Assembly (NCBI RefSeq): GCF_001938945.1
Contig: NZ_MKIO01000041.1
Location: forward strand, 1 to 64,000
DNA length: 64,000 nt
From: Xaviernesmea rhizosphaerae
GTDB taxonomy: Bacteria > Pseudomonadota > Alphaproteobacteria > Rhizobiales > Rhizobiaceae
Direction: 5' to 3'
The notes under the pieces were generated by a model. The model was not told the DNA's origin and did not search any database. It saw only the letters and a list, made by a program, of their open reading frames with translations. The first letter of the stretch is position 1. Every line of letters starts with the position of its first letter. Below are positions 35,710 to 45,700 of the stretch, piece by piece. A program made the translations under genes and the position numbers.

Positions 35710-36080
35710 CAGGGCAAGCCCGTTGACAGGCTGGGCGTGCTGAGATGAAATGCAACGCGTGAACAATGAGCCGGCGTATTTCAACCAAAAGCCGCCGCCG
35801 GAGCATTGCGTTCTGCATCACCGCAAAGCGCGCGATAGTGTGCGTTTGCCCGCTACAGGAACCGCTTCGCGCGCGTATTTCGGCAGAGGCGAAGTCAGGA
35901 TAATTGCATTGCGCCCGCAGAACGATCGCTGCGGACCGCATGAAAAACGGCCGACGTTTCCGGAGCATAGGACTGGCCATCGCCACCAGTCCGACGTTCT
36001 GAATTTTCGTTTCTGAACCGGATTTTGCGGCAAGCGCTTGCCGGTTTTCTGTCCGAAGCTTTTTCAAGAACTGGATATCA
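35710..36080. other. Intergenic region with two hairpins
   Basis: About 370 bases before the transglutaminase-like gene. GGACTGG (35970-35976) pairs with CCAGTCC (35986-35992). Further on, AACCGG (36016-36021) and CCGGTT (36041-36046) enclose the palindrome GGCAAGCGCTTGCC (36029-36042), followed by TTTCTG, which is terminator-like. Frames crossing the region lack ribosome binding sites. Confidence 0.45.
36016..36048 (+). terminator. Nested hairpin before the transglutaminase-like gene
   Basis: Outer arms AACCGG/CCGGTT enclose the 14-base palindrome GGCAAGCGCTTGCC, with a short T-run immediately after. It lies about 35 bases before the ATG at 36081 and could terminate upstream transcription or attenuate. 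Confidence 0.4.
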
Positions 36081-36887
36081 ATGAAGATTCGCGCAGGCTT
36101 CCAGCTGGATTACGAGTGTCAGCATGACACGCCGATGTTGCTCACCTTGAACATCCACCCGTCGCGGCGGGGCGATCTGCTGAGCGACCAGACGCTGACA
36201 TTCAGCCGGCCGATCGAGGCCTGGGGCTATACGGATGTGTTCGGCAATGCGTGCAGCCGCGTGGTGCTGCCGCCCGGGCTGACCACCCTGTCCACCGAAT
36301 TTGAAATCTATGATAGCGGACTGCCCGATCCATGGCCGGAAGATGCCGTCCAGCACAACATTCAGAATCTGCCCGATGATGTCCTGGTCTTCCTGCTCGG
36401 CAGTCGCTATTGCGACAGCGATCGGCTTGCCGATTTTGCCTGGAAGACGTTTTCGCATGTCCCCTCCGGTTGGCCGCGCGTCAAGGCGATCCTCGATTTC
36501 ACCCATCACCAGATCGCCTTCGACTATATGAAGGCTGATTCGACGCGCACGGCCTTCGGCGGCTTTACCGAGAGGGTCGGCGTCTGCCGCGATTATGCGC
36601 ATCTGGCCATCACGCTCTGCCGCTGCATGAACATTCCCGCCCGCTATTGCACCGGCTATCTCGGCGATATCGGCGTGCCCGCAGATCCGAACCCGATGGA
36701 TTTCAGCGCCTGGTTTCAGGTCTATCTCAGCGGCCGCTGGTATACGGCAGATGCCCGGCACAACCATCCGCGCATCGGCCGCATCCTGATGGCGACGGGC
36801 CGTGATGCCACCGATGTCGCGCTGACCACGGCCTTCGGACCGGCTCTGCTCACCCGCTTCGTGGTGCTGACCGAAGAGTTCAGCTGA
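36081..36887 (+). CDS. Transglutaminase-like family protein
   Basis: A 268-residue protein with an N-terminal beta-rich domain and a transglutaminase-like core. The predicted nucleophile Cys is in RVGVCRDYAHLAITLCR, followed by IPARYCTGYLGDIG and AWFQVYLSGRWYTADARHN. In the usual core the His precedes AW; here the sequence is FSAWF, so that His is Ser and another His would be needed for a full triad. Such proteins are often cysteine proteases or amidases rather than transglutaminases. No signal peptide is seen. Confidence 0.85.
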   Translation: MKIRAGFQLDYECQHDTPMLLTLNIHPSRRGDLLSDQTLTFSRPIEAWGYTDVFGNACSRVVLPPGLTTLSTEFEIYDSGLPDPWPEDAVQHNIQNLPDDVLVFLLGSRYCDSDRLADFAWKTFSHVPSGWPRVKAILDFTHHQIAFDYMKADSTRTAFGGFTERVGVCRDYAHLAITLCRCMNIPARYCTGYLGDIGVPADPNPMDFSAWFQVYLSGRWYTADARHNHPRIGRILMATGRDATDVALTTAFGPALLTRFVVLTEEFS

Positions 36888-36984
36888 GCGCGGCAGGTCC
36901 CGCACGACGCCCCCCGTCCCTTTCGTGTCGGAGCGGCGAACGGAGGATCTCCGGGCGGAAAATCGATCGCTTGCCACGCGCGCC

Positions 36985-37794
36985 TCAGGCCTCCGGCATG
37001 TCGAGATAGCTGCGCGGCGAGCGGCCGAGGACGCGGCGAAACATGGTGGAGAAGGCGGCAATATTCTCATAGCCCGCATCCAGCGCCACGGTCGTCACCG
37101 GCTCGCCCGCCGCCAGGCGCGGCAGCGCGGCAAACAGGCAGGCCTGCTGGCGCCAGGTAACGAAGCTGACGCCGGTCTCCGCGCGAAACAGCCGGGTAAA
37201 GGTCCGCCGGCCGATGCCGAGCGCGCGCGCCCAGTCGTCGATTCCGGCATTGGCGCTGGGCGCATCCAGAAACTGCCGGCATAGCCGGGCCAGCCGTGCA
37301 TCCGTGGGAAAAGGCAGGCCCAGCGGACGCTCGGCAAATTGCCTGAGCTCGTCCAGCAGAAGCTCGCTCACCAGCTCCAGCCGCCGGCGGCGCTCGGGTT
37401 GCCAATCCCCCTTCACCAGCTCCGCGATCAGGTTGCGGCCAAGCGGAGTGACCTCGAGCACGCGGGCGCGCTCGGCCGTGTCGGCCACATAGATCGAATG
37501 CATCTCCACATCGGTCACCACCTCGACCTGATGCGCGACGCCGCCGGGAATGAACAGCGCGTGATCGCCCGGCAGCATCCAGCGGCGATCATCCGTGCTG
37601 ACCAGCACCACGCCGCGCCGCGCAAACCACAGCTGTGCGCGCTTATGCGCATGGCGCGGCACCTTGAAGCCTGCGGGATAGATCCGCTCGAGCGCGAGGA
37701 TCGGCTCGTTTGCCTGCTCGATCCAGCGAAGCCCCTGCTCATGCAGGTGAAGGTTGCGGACCTGATCTTCGGCTGTGACATGAAGAATGCGCAT
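36985..37794 (-). CDS. AraC-family transcriptional regulator
   Basis: A 269-residue regulator with an N-terminal cupin-like ligand domain (PRHAHKRAQLWFARRGVVLV, LPGDHALFIPGGVAHQVE) and a C-terminal double helix-turn-helix (IDDWARALGIGRRTFTRLFR and VTTVALDAGYENIAAFSTMFRRVLGRSPRSYL). The start at 37794 is the best fit; an ATG 17 codons upstream gives a poor N-terminus. It is divergent from the MFS exporter gene, which it probably controls in response to the exported compound. Confidence 0.9.
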   Translation of the reverse strand: MRILHVTAEDQVRNLHLHEQGLRWIEQANEPILALERIYPAGFKVPRHAHKRAQLWFARRGVVLVSTDDRRWMLPGDHALFIPGGVAHQVEVVTDVEMHSIYVADTAERARVLEVTPLGRNLIAELVKGDWQPERRRRLELVSELLLDELRQFAERPLGLPFPTDARLARLCRQFLDAPSANAGIDDWARALGIGRRTFTRLFRAETGVSFVTWRQQACLFAALPRLAAGEPVTTVALDAGYENIAAFSTMFRRVLGRSPRSYLDMPEA

Positions 37795-38149
37795 TTGGCC
37801 CACTCGCGAAAGAATTCGACCACAACACAAAAGCGGGCCTGCCACAAGTGGGCTATCAGGGCGGCACGCACGCCAAGCAGCGCCGAGAGGGCTGGAAGAA
37901 ACGGCAGAGCTGGGAGGAACGGAGGATCAAACATCCGTCATCGCCAAGAGCGATGGGCGGCGTTTTCCTGCCACATTGTCCCGGCCGCGCCGGCCTTCCT
38001 GGCGTCTGCCCCTTGAGGGCAGGCATCGGCGCGCGCAGGCCGGGCGGCCGCAGGCTCGCCGGGCGGGCCTGTTATTGCTGTATCTGCCGCCGTCTTGCCG
38101 CCAGGGTGAAAAAGCCGGGACCGGACGGAATTTTAGAGGGAAACGAGGG
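37795..38149. other. Shared intergenic region of AraC regulator and MFS exporter
   Basis: About 355 bases between divergent genes, expected to hold both promoters and the regulator's binding sites. I see no clear direct repeats of AraC type and no gene. Confidence 0.35.
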
Positions 38150-39352
38150 ATGGCCAGCATCACCGCCACAGGACACCAGATCGAGCGGACGACCTTCTCG
38201 ATCATCTTCGCCGCCAGCTTCTGCCACATGCTCAACGACATCATGCAGTCGCTGCTGACCTCGCTCTATCCGCTGCTGAAGGAAAACTACGCGCTCGACT
38301 TCCTGCATATCGGGCTGCTCACCTTCGCCTTTCAGGTCACGGCCTCGCTCTTGCAGCCCGCCGTCGGCATCGTCACGGATCGCTGGCCCATGCCCTTCTC
38401 GCTGCCGGCGGCAATGCTGTCCACCTGTGCGGGGCTGATCATTTTGGCCTTTGCCGGGCATTTTTCGGTGCTCGTGCTCGGCGCCTGCCTGATCGGCATC
38501 GGCTCGGCCATCTTCCACCCGGAAGCCTCGCGGGTGGCGCGGCTCGCCTCCGGCGGGCGTCATGGCCTGGCGCAGTCCTTCTTCCAGGTCGGCGGCAATA
38601 CCGGCACGGCAATCGGCCCGCTGCTCGCCGCCTTCATCGTCATTCCCTATGGCCAGGGAGTGTTGAGCTGGTTCTCGCTGATCGCGCTTCTGGGCTTCTG
38701 CGTGCTTTCAGGCGTCAGCACCTGGTATGCCCGCCACCGCCGCAGCGCCGCCGGCCGCCCTGCGCCCAGCCGCGCGCTGCCGCTGCCGGCCGCGCAGGTG
38801 CGCTGGACGCTGCTGATCCTGATCGTGCTCACCGCCACGAAGAATGCCTATCTCGCCAGCCTCTCCAGCTATTTCACCTTCTACGCCATCCACAAGTTCG
38901 GCGTGGACGTGCAGCAGGCGCAGCTGATGCTGTTCCTGTTCCTCGGCGCCTCGGCCGCCGGCGTGTTCTTCGGCGGCCCGATCGGCGATCGCTTCGGTTC
39001 GCGCGCCGTCATCTGGTTCTCGATCCTCGGCGTCATTCCCTTCGCCCTGATGCTTCCCTATGCCAACCTGTTCTGGACCTCGGTTCTGGTCGTGGTCATC
39101 GGCTTCATCTTCTCCTCCGCCTTTTCGGCGATCGTCGTCTTCGCACAGGAGCTGGTGCCTGGCCGTGTCGGGCTGATCGCCGGACTGTTCTTCGGCTTCG
39201 CCTTCGGTTTCGGCGGCATCGGCGCCGCCGTGCTCGGCGTCTTCGCCGACCGGCAGGGGATCGAATTCGTCTACAGCGTCTGCTCCTATATGCCGCTGCT
39301 CGGCCTGCTGACGATCCTCCTGCCGCGCCTGCCCAGCCATAAGCGCCGATAG
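38150..39352 (+). CDS. MFS transporter, Fsr (fosmidomycin resistance) type
   Basis: A 400-residue, 12-helix major facilitator efflux protein. The N-terminal half (LLTSLYPLLKENYALDFLHIG, QPAVGIVTDRWPMPF, GIGSAIFHPEASRVARLASGG) is characteristic of Fsr-like exporters. GAGGG lies just upstream of the ATG at 38150. The divergent AraC gene suggests inducible expression. Actual substrates cannot be read from sequence; Fsr relatives export fosmidomycin and other small molecules. Confidence 0.9.
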   Translation: MASITATGHQIERTTFSIIFAASFCHMLNDIMQSLLTSLYPLLKENYALDFLHIGLLTFAFQVTASLLQPAVGIVTDRWPMPFSLPAAMLSTCAGLIILAFAGHFSVLVLGACLIGIGSAIFHPEASRVARLASGGRHGLAQSFFQVGGNTGTAIGPLLAAFIVIPYGQGVLSWFSLIALLGFCVLSGVSTWYARHRRSAAGRPAPSRALPLPAAQVRWTLLILIVLTATKNAYLASLSSYFTFYAIHKFGVDVQQAQLMLFLFLGASAAGVFFGGPIGDRFGSRAVIWFSILGVIPFALMLPYANLFWTSVLVVVIGFIFSSAFSAIVVFAQELVPGRVGLIAGLFFGFAFGFGGIGAAVLGVFADRQGIEFVYSVCSYMPLLGLLTILLPRLPSHKRR

Positions 39353-39357
39353 GGTCC

Positions 39358-39372
39358 GGCGGAAAGTCCGCC
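39358..39372 (+). terminator. Short hairpin after the MFS gene
   Basis: GGCGGA (39358-39363) pairs with TCCGCC (39367-39372) around a three-base loop, six bases past the stop codon. There is no T-run, so termination is uncertain. Confidence 0.35.
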
Positions 39373-39620
39373 CGGTCAGGATTGGCCGGCCGGACGGGAA
39401 CCAGGGTGGACAAGGAGGATTGGAAAGCAGGGAGACTGCCGTCAGGCCATCCCGTTCTGCGAAGAAATGCCTTGGAGCACTGGTCGACCCGATGGAATCA
39501 GTGCGGTGCTCCAAGCCTTTTTATGTGAAGCATCATCTGATCGATCCTCGTTTCACTCGGACCGGATTTTGCTTTAGGACCAGGGCCAATCCACAGCCTG
39601 TCCTATCCGAAAGAGCCAGC

Positions 39621-40121
39621 ATGTCCCCCGCCTTCTATGCCGATACCATCGCCGATCTGCGCCGGCTGTTCACCGAGATCGACCGCGCGCCCGAGACGGT
39701 CCAGACTTGCGCGCTGCGCTTCGAGCTGGCGGCGGCGGACGCCCTGGTGGTCTATGAGACCACGCGGCGCAAGGGGCTGACGGACAGCCTGTTCTATGGC
39801 CGGCCGGCGGGCGCCGAGGCCCAGCAGACGATCCCACAGGTCGCCGCCTTCGCCGCGATCGACCGCTTCCTCGCGCTCGGACAGTTCCTGGCGCTGACCG
39901 GCGAGGGAGAGGCAGGAAAACCGCTGGATAAGCGCTATCCGCATTGCGCCGTCAGCATCACCTATCGCAGGAAGGGCCAGCCGAAGGCCCGCGCCATGCG
40001 CATGGTCTTCATCGGCTTCAACGACGATGCCGATGCGCTGGCCTATGGCGAAGGCGCGGACGATGGGGCGCTGGTCATTCGCCGGCCGCATGTGACTGCC
40101 AAAGCCTTCGAGTGGATGTGA
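39621..40121 (+). CDS. Hypothetical protein, 166 residues
   Basis: A soluble protein without signal peptide or membrane segments. It begins with a helix-rich region (ADLRRLFTEIDRAPETVQTC) and continues with YPHCAVSITYRRKGQPKARAMRMVFIGFNDDADALAY, suggesting an alpha/beta fold. I do not recognise the family. The start at 39621 follows GAAAGAGCC, and a hairpin follows the stop directly. It lies between the MFS gene and the convergent glycosyltransferase gene with no obvious functional link. Confidence 0.75.
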   Translation: MSPAFYADTIADLRRLFTEIDRAPETVQTCALRFELAAADALVVYETTRRKGLTDSLFYGRPAGAEAQQTIPQVAAFAAIDRFLALGQFLALTGEGEAGKPLDKRYPHCAVSITYRRKGQPKARAMRMVFIGFNDDADALAYGEGADDGALVIRRPHVTAKAFEWM

Positions 40122-40156
40122 GGCCGGACATGGCGCAGGAGAGCGCCCGTCCGGCC
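40122..40156 (+). terminator. Hairpin after the hypothetical gene
   Basis: GGCCGGAC (40122-40129) pairs with GTCCGGCC (40149-40156), with an inner GGCGC/GCGCC stem (40132-40136, 40143-40147). It starts immediately after the stop codon. No T-run follows. Confidence 0.55.
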
Positions 40157-40247
40157 TGACACCGGAGCCTCTCGCCAGCATCGGCCGCTCTTCCGAGCAT
40201 CGGACTGCAGACTATTTTCAGGCCGATATCCGAAACCGCCGGCGGCC

Positions 40248-41105
40248 TCAGCGTGCCAGAAGCCGCGCGACCATGACGGCGAGGTCGATATCGCGGCGCT
40301 CGGCAATGGCGGCGTTGAATTCGGGATCGTCGGAGCGCGTGCTAGAGCTGATCTTCAGCACCGGTATCGCATGAAGATCCACCGCATCGGGGATCGGCTC
40401 GGCCAGATCCTTCTGGGTGATCAGCCGTTTCAGGAGCGAGGGGCCCTTGGGCGACAGTTTCGGCGTGCGCGCCCAGATCTCGGCAGCCGTGCGATCCGTG
40501 CGCACGACGAATTCGAACATGTGCATCACCCAGAAATAATGCAGCAGCTTGCCGTCCTTGCGCCAGTAGCGGGCCATCTGCGCCAGCCAGCGCGTGACGA
40601 GAGGATTGCCGGGCGCGGCGGCCAGAAACCAGTTCTGCATGCAGCGGCCGGGATAGGGATCCTCGAAGGCGAAGAAGCCGCTCTGCATCAGCGGCGGCAG
40701 CCAGTCCTCCAGCGGACGCACGCAGAAGGCGGTGGCGTCCACCCAGACGCCGCCATGCGCGGCCAGCAGGGCCACACGGATCATGTCCGCCTTCCACTGG
40801 ATCCGGCGCGGGCCACGGCCGCTTTGCGGCAGGGTGACATAGCGGACAAGATCCGCATCGGTGAGAACCCGCACATCCCATTGCGGATTTTTTCGCCGCC
40901 AGGAGGAGACGGCAGCCTGGACGACATCAGGCGCCTCCTCGAGCGGCTTGTCCCAATAGATCCAGATGATGCGCGGCAGGCGCCGGGGCAGCGCCTCCAC
41001 ACCGAAGCTGTAATTGGCCACGTGCAGCCTGCGCTTGCCCACGAGCGAGCGCCGGAGGGAATGGCTGACCTTTTTCCAGATCAGAAAGACGTCGAAAACG
41101 AACAT
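40248..41105 (-). CDS. Glycosyltransferase, capsular polysaccharide synthesis type
   Basis: A 285-residue glycosyltransferase of the Caps_synth/GT32-like type. LPRIIWIYWDKPLEEAP, WKADMIRVALLAAHGGVWVDATAF (with the metal-binding Asp) and NWFLAAAPGNPLVTRWL are typical. The start at 41105 is preceded by GGGGAAG; a longer frame would add an N-terminus without a ribosome binding site. It could add a sugar to a surface polysaccharide, but no other polysaccharide genes are nearby. Confidence 0.82.
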   Translation of the reverse strand: MFVFDVFLIWKKVSHSLRRSLVGKRRLHVANYSFGVEALPRRLPRIIWIYWDKPLEEAPDVVQAAVSSWRRKNPQWDVRVLTDADLVRYVTLPQSGRGPRRIQWKADMIRVALLAAHGGVWVDATAFCVRPLEDWLPPLMQSGFFAFEDPYPGRCMQNWFLAAAPGNPLVTRWLAQMARYWRKDGKLLHYFWVMHMFEFVVRTDRTAAEIWARTPKLSPKGPSLLKRLITQKDLAEPIPDAVDLHAIPVLKISSSTRSDDPEFNAAIAERRDIDLAVMVARLLAR

Positions 41106-41545
41106 GAGCTTCCCCAGGCATCGGCCGACCGCCGGCAGCAAGGCGCGCCACCCGGCGATGAGAGCGCTGTCATAGAGCAATTTCCGCCGCGCAGGAATTG
41201 GGGCGCAAGCCCTGGCCGCTCTCTTGCACCCGAGCATGTCCGACAAATGCGGGCACCGGTTTTGCGGAAAAAGGCGGCCGGCCGTTATCGGCCGGAACGG
41301 GGCAAGAAGCGGCGGCACAGCCGGCCTTTGCGATCGCGCATCGGGCTGAAAATTAGAGGCGGATTGATTCTCTATATTTTTGTTTTTGCATAGAGTTTTT
41401 CGAAAATCCATGCTCCCTTTTCGGGCCGATGCGCGAACAAAGGCTGCAGGGGCAGAACGTCTGAGTTGACAGGCCCTTCCACCCGCGACGATAAGGCGGC
41501 ACGCGAACCCCTCACGAAAGCCTCGAAATTTTCTGGAGCCCGCCC
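41106..41545. other. Intergenic region between divergent glycosyltransferase and DUF930 genes
   Basis: About 440 bases, including an AT-rich patch at 41345-41415 (GATTCTCTATATTTTTGTTT), a likely promoter area for the minus-strand glycosyltransferase. No gene was recognised. Confidence 0.4.
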
Positions 41546-42046
41546 TTGACTGCCATTCCCGCCGCCTCAGGCCACCGGACAAAAGCCCGACATCGGCCTG
41601 ATCATGCAGGCACTTGTTTTCGCATCGGATTTCGCAAGCGGCTGGTGCCCCTTTTCCGGCCTCATCCGCTGACCGCCCTTCTCCTCGTGCTTCTCCCGCA
41701 GACCGCTCACGCGCTCAGCAATGAGCGGCTGAACGACCAGCTGATGAAGCTTGATCCGCAGACGCGGCTCGAACAGACCTGCGACACGGAGGTAATGGAC
41801 CAGATCAACCGCGAGCGGTCGACCTTCAATGTCGACAAGGTGATCGCCTATACCTTCCACGATCCGGTGATCCAGGATGACCTGCTGACGGCGCCCGGCG
41901 CCGTGCTGCGCAGCAACGGCCGCTGGTATCGCCTCTCCTACCGCTGCCAGACCGGGCCGCGCCATCTCGACGCCCACCAGCTCAACTACCGGATCGGCTC
42001 GGAAATCCCCCGCGCGCAATGGCCCGCGCTCTATCTCTATGACTAA
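41546..42046 (+). CDS. DUF930 domain protein, probably exported
   Basis: A protein of about 166 residues matching the rhizobial DUF930 pattern: LMKLDPQTRLEQTCDTEVMDQINRE, then DKVIAYTFHDPV, then WYRLSYRCQTGPRHL, with a final YLYD. The hydrophobic stretch LTALLLVLLPQTAHA looks like a signal peptide. The likely start is TTG at 41546 with GGAG seven bases before it; no ATG lies upstream of the domain. The two Cys could form a disulfide in the periplasm. Function unknown. Confidence 0.82.
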   Translation: MTAIPAASGHRTKARHRPDHAGTCFRIGFRKRLVPLFRPHPLTALLLVLLPQTAHALSNERLNDQLMKLDPQTRLEQTCDTEVMDQINRERSTFNVDKVIAYTFHDPVIQDDLLTAPGAVLRSNGRWYRLSYRCQTGPRHLDAHQLNYRIGSEIPRAQWPALYLYD

Positions 42047-42070
42047 TATCAAGGCCCGCGGACAAACCGC

Positions 42071-42688
42071 CTAGCCGACCATCAGCAGAATGACATAGCT
42101 CAGGACCGTGACGACCAGCCCGCGAAAGGCGAGCGTGACGAAACGGTACTTGTCCCTTGCGATGCCGGCCAGGACGTCGGCATTGTCGAGATATTCGCGG
42201 AAGAGATAGCCGAGATCACCCTTGAGCGCGGCTTGCGTGAAGACGGCCCGCTTCTGCTCCCAGGCGCCCCAGAACATCGTCGTGGTCTTGGCGCTGCGGC
42301 GCGGCAGGATCACGAAGATGGCGCAGATGATCGAGAAGACCGAGGCAACCGCCAGCGCGCCCGAAGCAAAAACGGTCAAGAGAGCGGCTTCTCGGTAGTG
42401 GCCGAGCGTGAAGACGCCGCGCCCTTCGCTTGATGAGATCAGGAAGGCCAGCATGAAGGTGAAGATATAGGCCGCCTTCTGGTCGGAGATCTTGATCTGG
42501 TCGTAAAAGACCTCGTTGATCTTCTTGATATGCTCGAAGTAGCGGGCATCGGCGAAAGGATGCTCGTCGTCTTCCGCGATCCGGATCGTTTCGCCGGCGT
42601 CCAGTGCATCGACCACGTTTACCCCCTCGGTCATGGCAACATCACGTCTTCGGTCGTAAAGTAAAACACTTGGCTGCAACAGGCTCAT
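42071..42688 (-). CDS. PycTM-like (Pycsar effector family) membrane protein
   Basis: A 205-residue protein resembling the Pycsar effector transmembrane domain (DUF5706/PF18967). The N-terminal 50 residues are polar; then come INEVFYDQIKISDQKAAYIFTFMLAF (helix 1 about 73-88), a second long hydrophobic stretch (101-127) ending ILPRR, FWGAW, and a C-terminal IARDKYRFVTLAFRGLVV leading into a third helix (186-204). In Pycsar defence such proteins are opened or activated by cyclic pyrimidine nucleotides and damage the membrane. Start choices are 42688, 42715 or 42634. It is divergent from a FecR protein/cyclase operon, so a cyclic nucleotide link is suggested; the assignment is from memory of the family. 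Confidence 0.72.
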   Translation of the reverse strand: MSLLQPSVLLYDRRRDVAMTEGVNVVDALDAGETIRIAEDDEHPFADARYFEHIKKINEVFYDQIKISDQKAAYIFTFMLAFLISSSEGRGVFTLGHYREAALLTVFASGALAVASVFSIICAIFVILPRRSAKTTTMFWGAWEQKRAVFTQAALKGDLGYLFREYLDNADVLAGIARDKYRFVTLAFRGLVVTVLSYVILLMVG

Positions 42689-42741
42689 CTTGACTTTTTC
42701 CCGTTGTACTTTCATCCCTGAGATTGTTCGAGGGGACGATG

Positions 42742-45700
42742 ATGACAGGTTGGTGGGCGGTAGGCTTTGCGCTGCTTTTGAGCTGCGGCACGGCGCTGGC
42801 GGAGCCGGTGACGCGCGCCGGCGCGCCCGCTGGCGCCGTCATCGCGCGCAAGACCGGCGAGGAGATCCGCTTCGTCGAGAAGGATGGCTGGCAGATCGTC
42901 GATCTCGCTCAGGATGTCGTCAATGGTGACGTTCTGCGCACCAATGCCACGGGTCAGCTCGCCATTCTCTTTGCCGACCGCACGCAGATGCGGCTGGGGC
43001 GCAACAGCACGCTTCTGGTGCGCGACGTCAAGAGCGGCGGCGCGGATGCCGAGCTGAGCCTGCAGTCCGGCTCGCTCTGGGCGCGAGCCGAGCGCGGCGG
43101 CGCCGGGCTCAAGGTGGAAACGCCGGCCGCCACCGCCGCGATTCGCGGCACGGACTGGACGCTTTCGGTCGATGCCGGCGGGCGGACCTCGCTCAACGTG
43201 CTCGACGGCACCGTGGAACTGTCCAACAGCGCCGGCAGCGTCTCGGTCACGCGGGGCGAAGGCGCCGTGGCGGCCATCGGCCAGGCGCCGCGCAAGATCA
43301 TCATCACCAATTCCGACGACCGCGAGCAGATGCTCTATTATCTGGGCCTGCGCGACAGTTTCGGCATGCTGCCGGCATCCCCGCTGAGCGGGCCCGCCCT
43401 GCTGGACCGCCACCGGGCGCTGACGGAGCGGCCGCCGGAAGCGCGCTCGGCCGCGGACTGGCTGGAGCTGGCGGAGACGCGTTTCAGCATCGAGGGCTAT
43501 CGCGCGGCCGAAGCGGCACTGGCCGAGGCCGAGAGGCGCGGGCTTTCGCCGGCGCTGCGCCCGCGCGCCGATTATCTCGCCGGGCTGATCGATGCCTCCT
43601 ATGGCCGCTATCGCCAGGCCGCCGAGAAGATCGGCAGAGCCAGCGGCAGGCTGGATGCCGCGCGGCGCGGCGCCGCCGCCTATGCCGGCTATTTCGCCCG
43701 CGCGCTTGCCGAGCCAACGCGGGTGGAAGCGCCGCCGGCTGGCGCAGGAGGCGCGCAGGCCGTGGCGGCGGCGGCCCTGACCACCGGCTTTCGCCAGTCG
43801 ATCCGCGCGGCCATTGACGTGCTCAAGCAGGGCGAGGCGCGCTACCCGCAAGATGCACTGCTGCCGGCCATGCGCGGCAAGATCGCTCTGGTCTTGAACG
43901 ACCAGGCCCAGGCAGAGGAGGCGCTGGGCAGGGCACTGGCGCTCGATCCCGACCAGCCGATCGCGCTGGAGGCGCGCGCGGACCTCAAGGCTTCGCGCCA
44001 GGGCGATCTCAAGGGTGCTGAGGCCGACCTGCGGCGTGCGCTTGCGGCCTATCCCGGCGACACGAACCTTCTTAACTCGCTGGCGCTGCTGCAATCGGCA
44101 AAGGGCGAGCCGCTGGCGGCGATGGAGACGCTACGTCAGGCGCTGGCGCTCGATCCCGGCGGCGCGCTCGAACATGCCAATCTCGCCATTCTCCTGCTGG
44201 ACGCCAGCCGCATTCCGGCCGCCAGGGCCGAGATCGACGCCGCCACGGCGGCCGATCCCGGTTTCGACATCCTGCTGGTGGCGCGGGGGCGCTACCATCT
44301 GCAGACCGGCGAGACCGACAAGGCGCTGGACGACCTCCTGGCCGGTTCGGTCGCCAATCCCGCCTATGCCCAGGCCCAGCTGATGCTGGCGCTTGCCCAT
44401 TACGCCCGCGGCGAGCGTGTCGCCTATGAGCAGGCGATGGACAATGCCGAGCGGATCGATCCGAACGATCCGGCCATCGCCTCGGTGCGCGCGGCCGTCG
44501 CCGCGCAGGATTTCGACAGCGATGCGGCGGTCCGCCAGGCGCAGAAATATCTCAAGCTGGAGCGCCAGCGCGGCGGCGAGTTTGCGGCACTCGGGGCCCA
44601 GCAGGAGGCCGGCAGCGTTCTGAAGACGGCGTTCACGCTCCAGGGACTGACGGCCTGGGGCAATTATTACGGCGACGCCACCTTCGATCCCTTCACCGGC
44701 ACCGCCTATCTCGATCAGAGCCTGCGCGGCAGCGCCAATCCCTTCGCCAATGCGCTGCTTCCCGGCGGCAATGGCGTGGATCAGGTGACGGATGTCGGCG
44801 GCTATTCGGGCTTCCTGCAGGGCCTCCTGCTCAGCCCGCAGATGATCTCCTCCAGCGCCTTGCAGCACACGCTGCTGCCTGCCCCCTTTCTGGAGGGCAC
44901 GCTCGGCGCCGGCCTCAACCTCAGCCGCTCGGGCCATCAGGAATGGATCAAGTCGGCCGAGATCGACGGCTATTCCAACTTGCCCTTCCCCATCAGCCTT
45001 TCCGGCAGCATCACCTGGGAGGACCAGGGGGAGACGCGCGAAGATCCCTCGGGCCTCAATGCGCTCGACCTGTCCTCCGCGCTGCGAAGCGCCAATGGCT
45101 TCATCACCGCCTCGCCCACCGAGAACGACCGCATCATCGCCCTGGTGCAGACCAGCCGGTCGAGCACGCTGAATGGCGGCGGCAGCTTCCTTCCGGATGT
45201 TCCCATCGATCTCACGGCAGCAACGCCCGCCGCCATCGCCATCCTGACGCAGAATGAGAACAAGACCGAGGCGGAGGAGCTGAAGGCGGCGCTCGGCTGG
45301 AGCCACAGTTTCGGCGATACCAATGTGCTGAACGCCGCCCTGTTTTACGACCAGAGCTCGTCAGACAGCCTCAGCACAAGCTATGCCATCACCGATCTGC
45401 TCGGCACGATCGACCAGAACACCAGCAGCAATGCCAGCAAGAGCTACATGGCCGCGCTCGGCCATCTCTATGGCATGGGCGATCTGACGCTGCGTACCGG
45501 CGTCGAAGGCGGCTTCTTCGACATCGATGCCAGCACGCATTATCAAAGCCTGCTGGTCTCGGTCGATGCCAACGACCAGCCGGTGTTCGAGCCGATCATC
45601 GATACCCTGAGCGAGGTTTCCTTCCGCGTCACAGCCGCCAAGGCCTATGTCGATGCGCTCTATGAGGCGACACCGCATCTCAAGCTCGAGGCCGGGCTGT

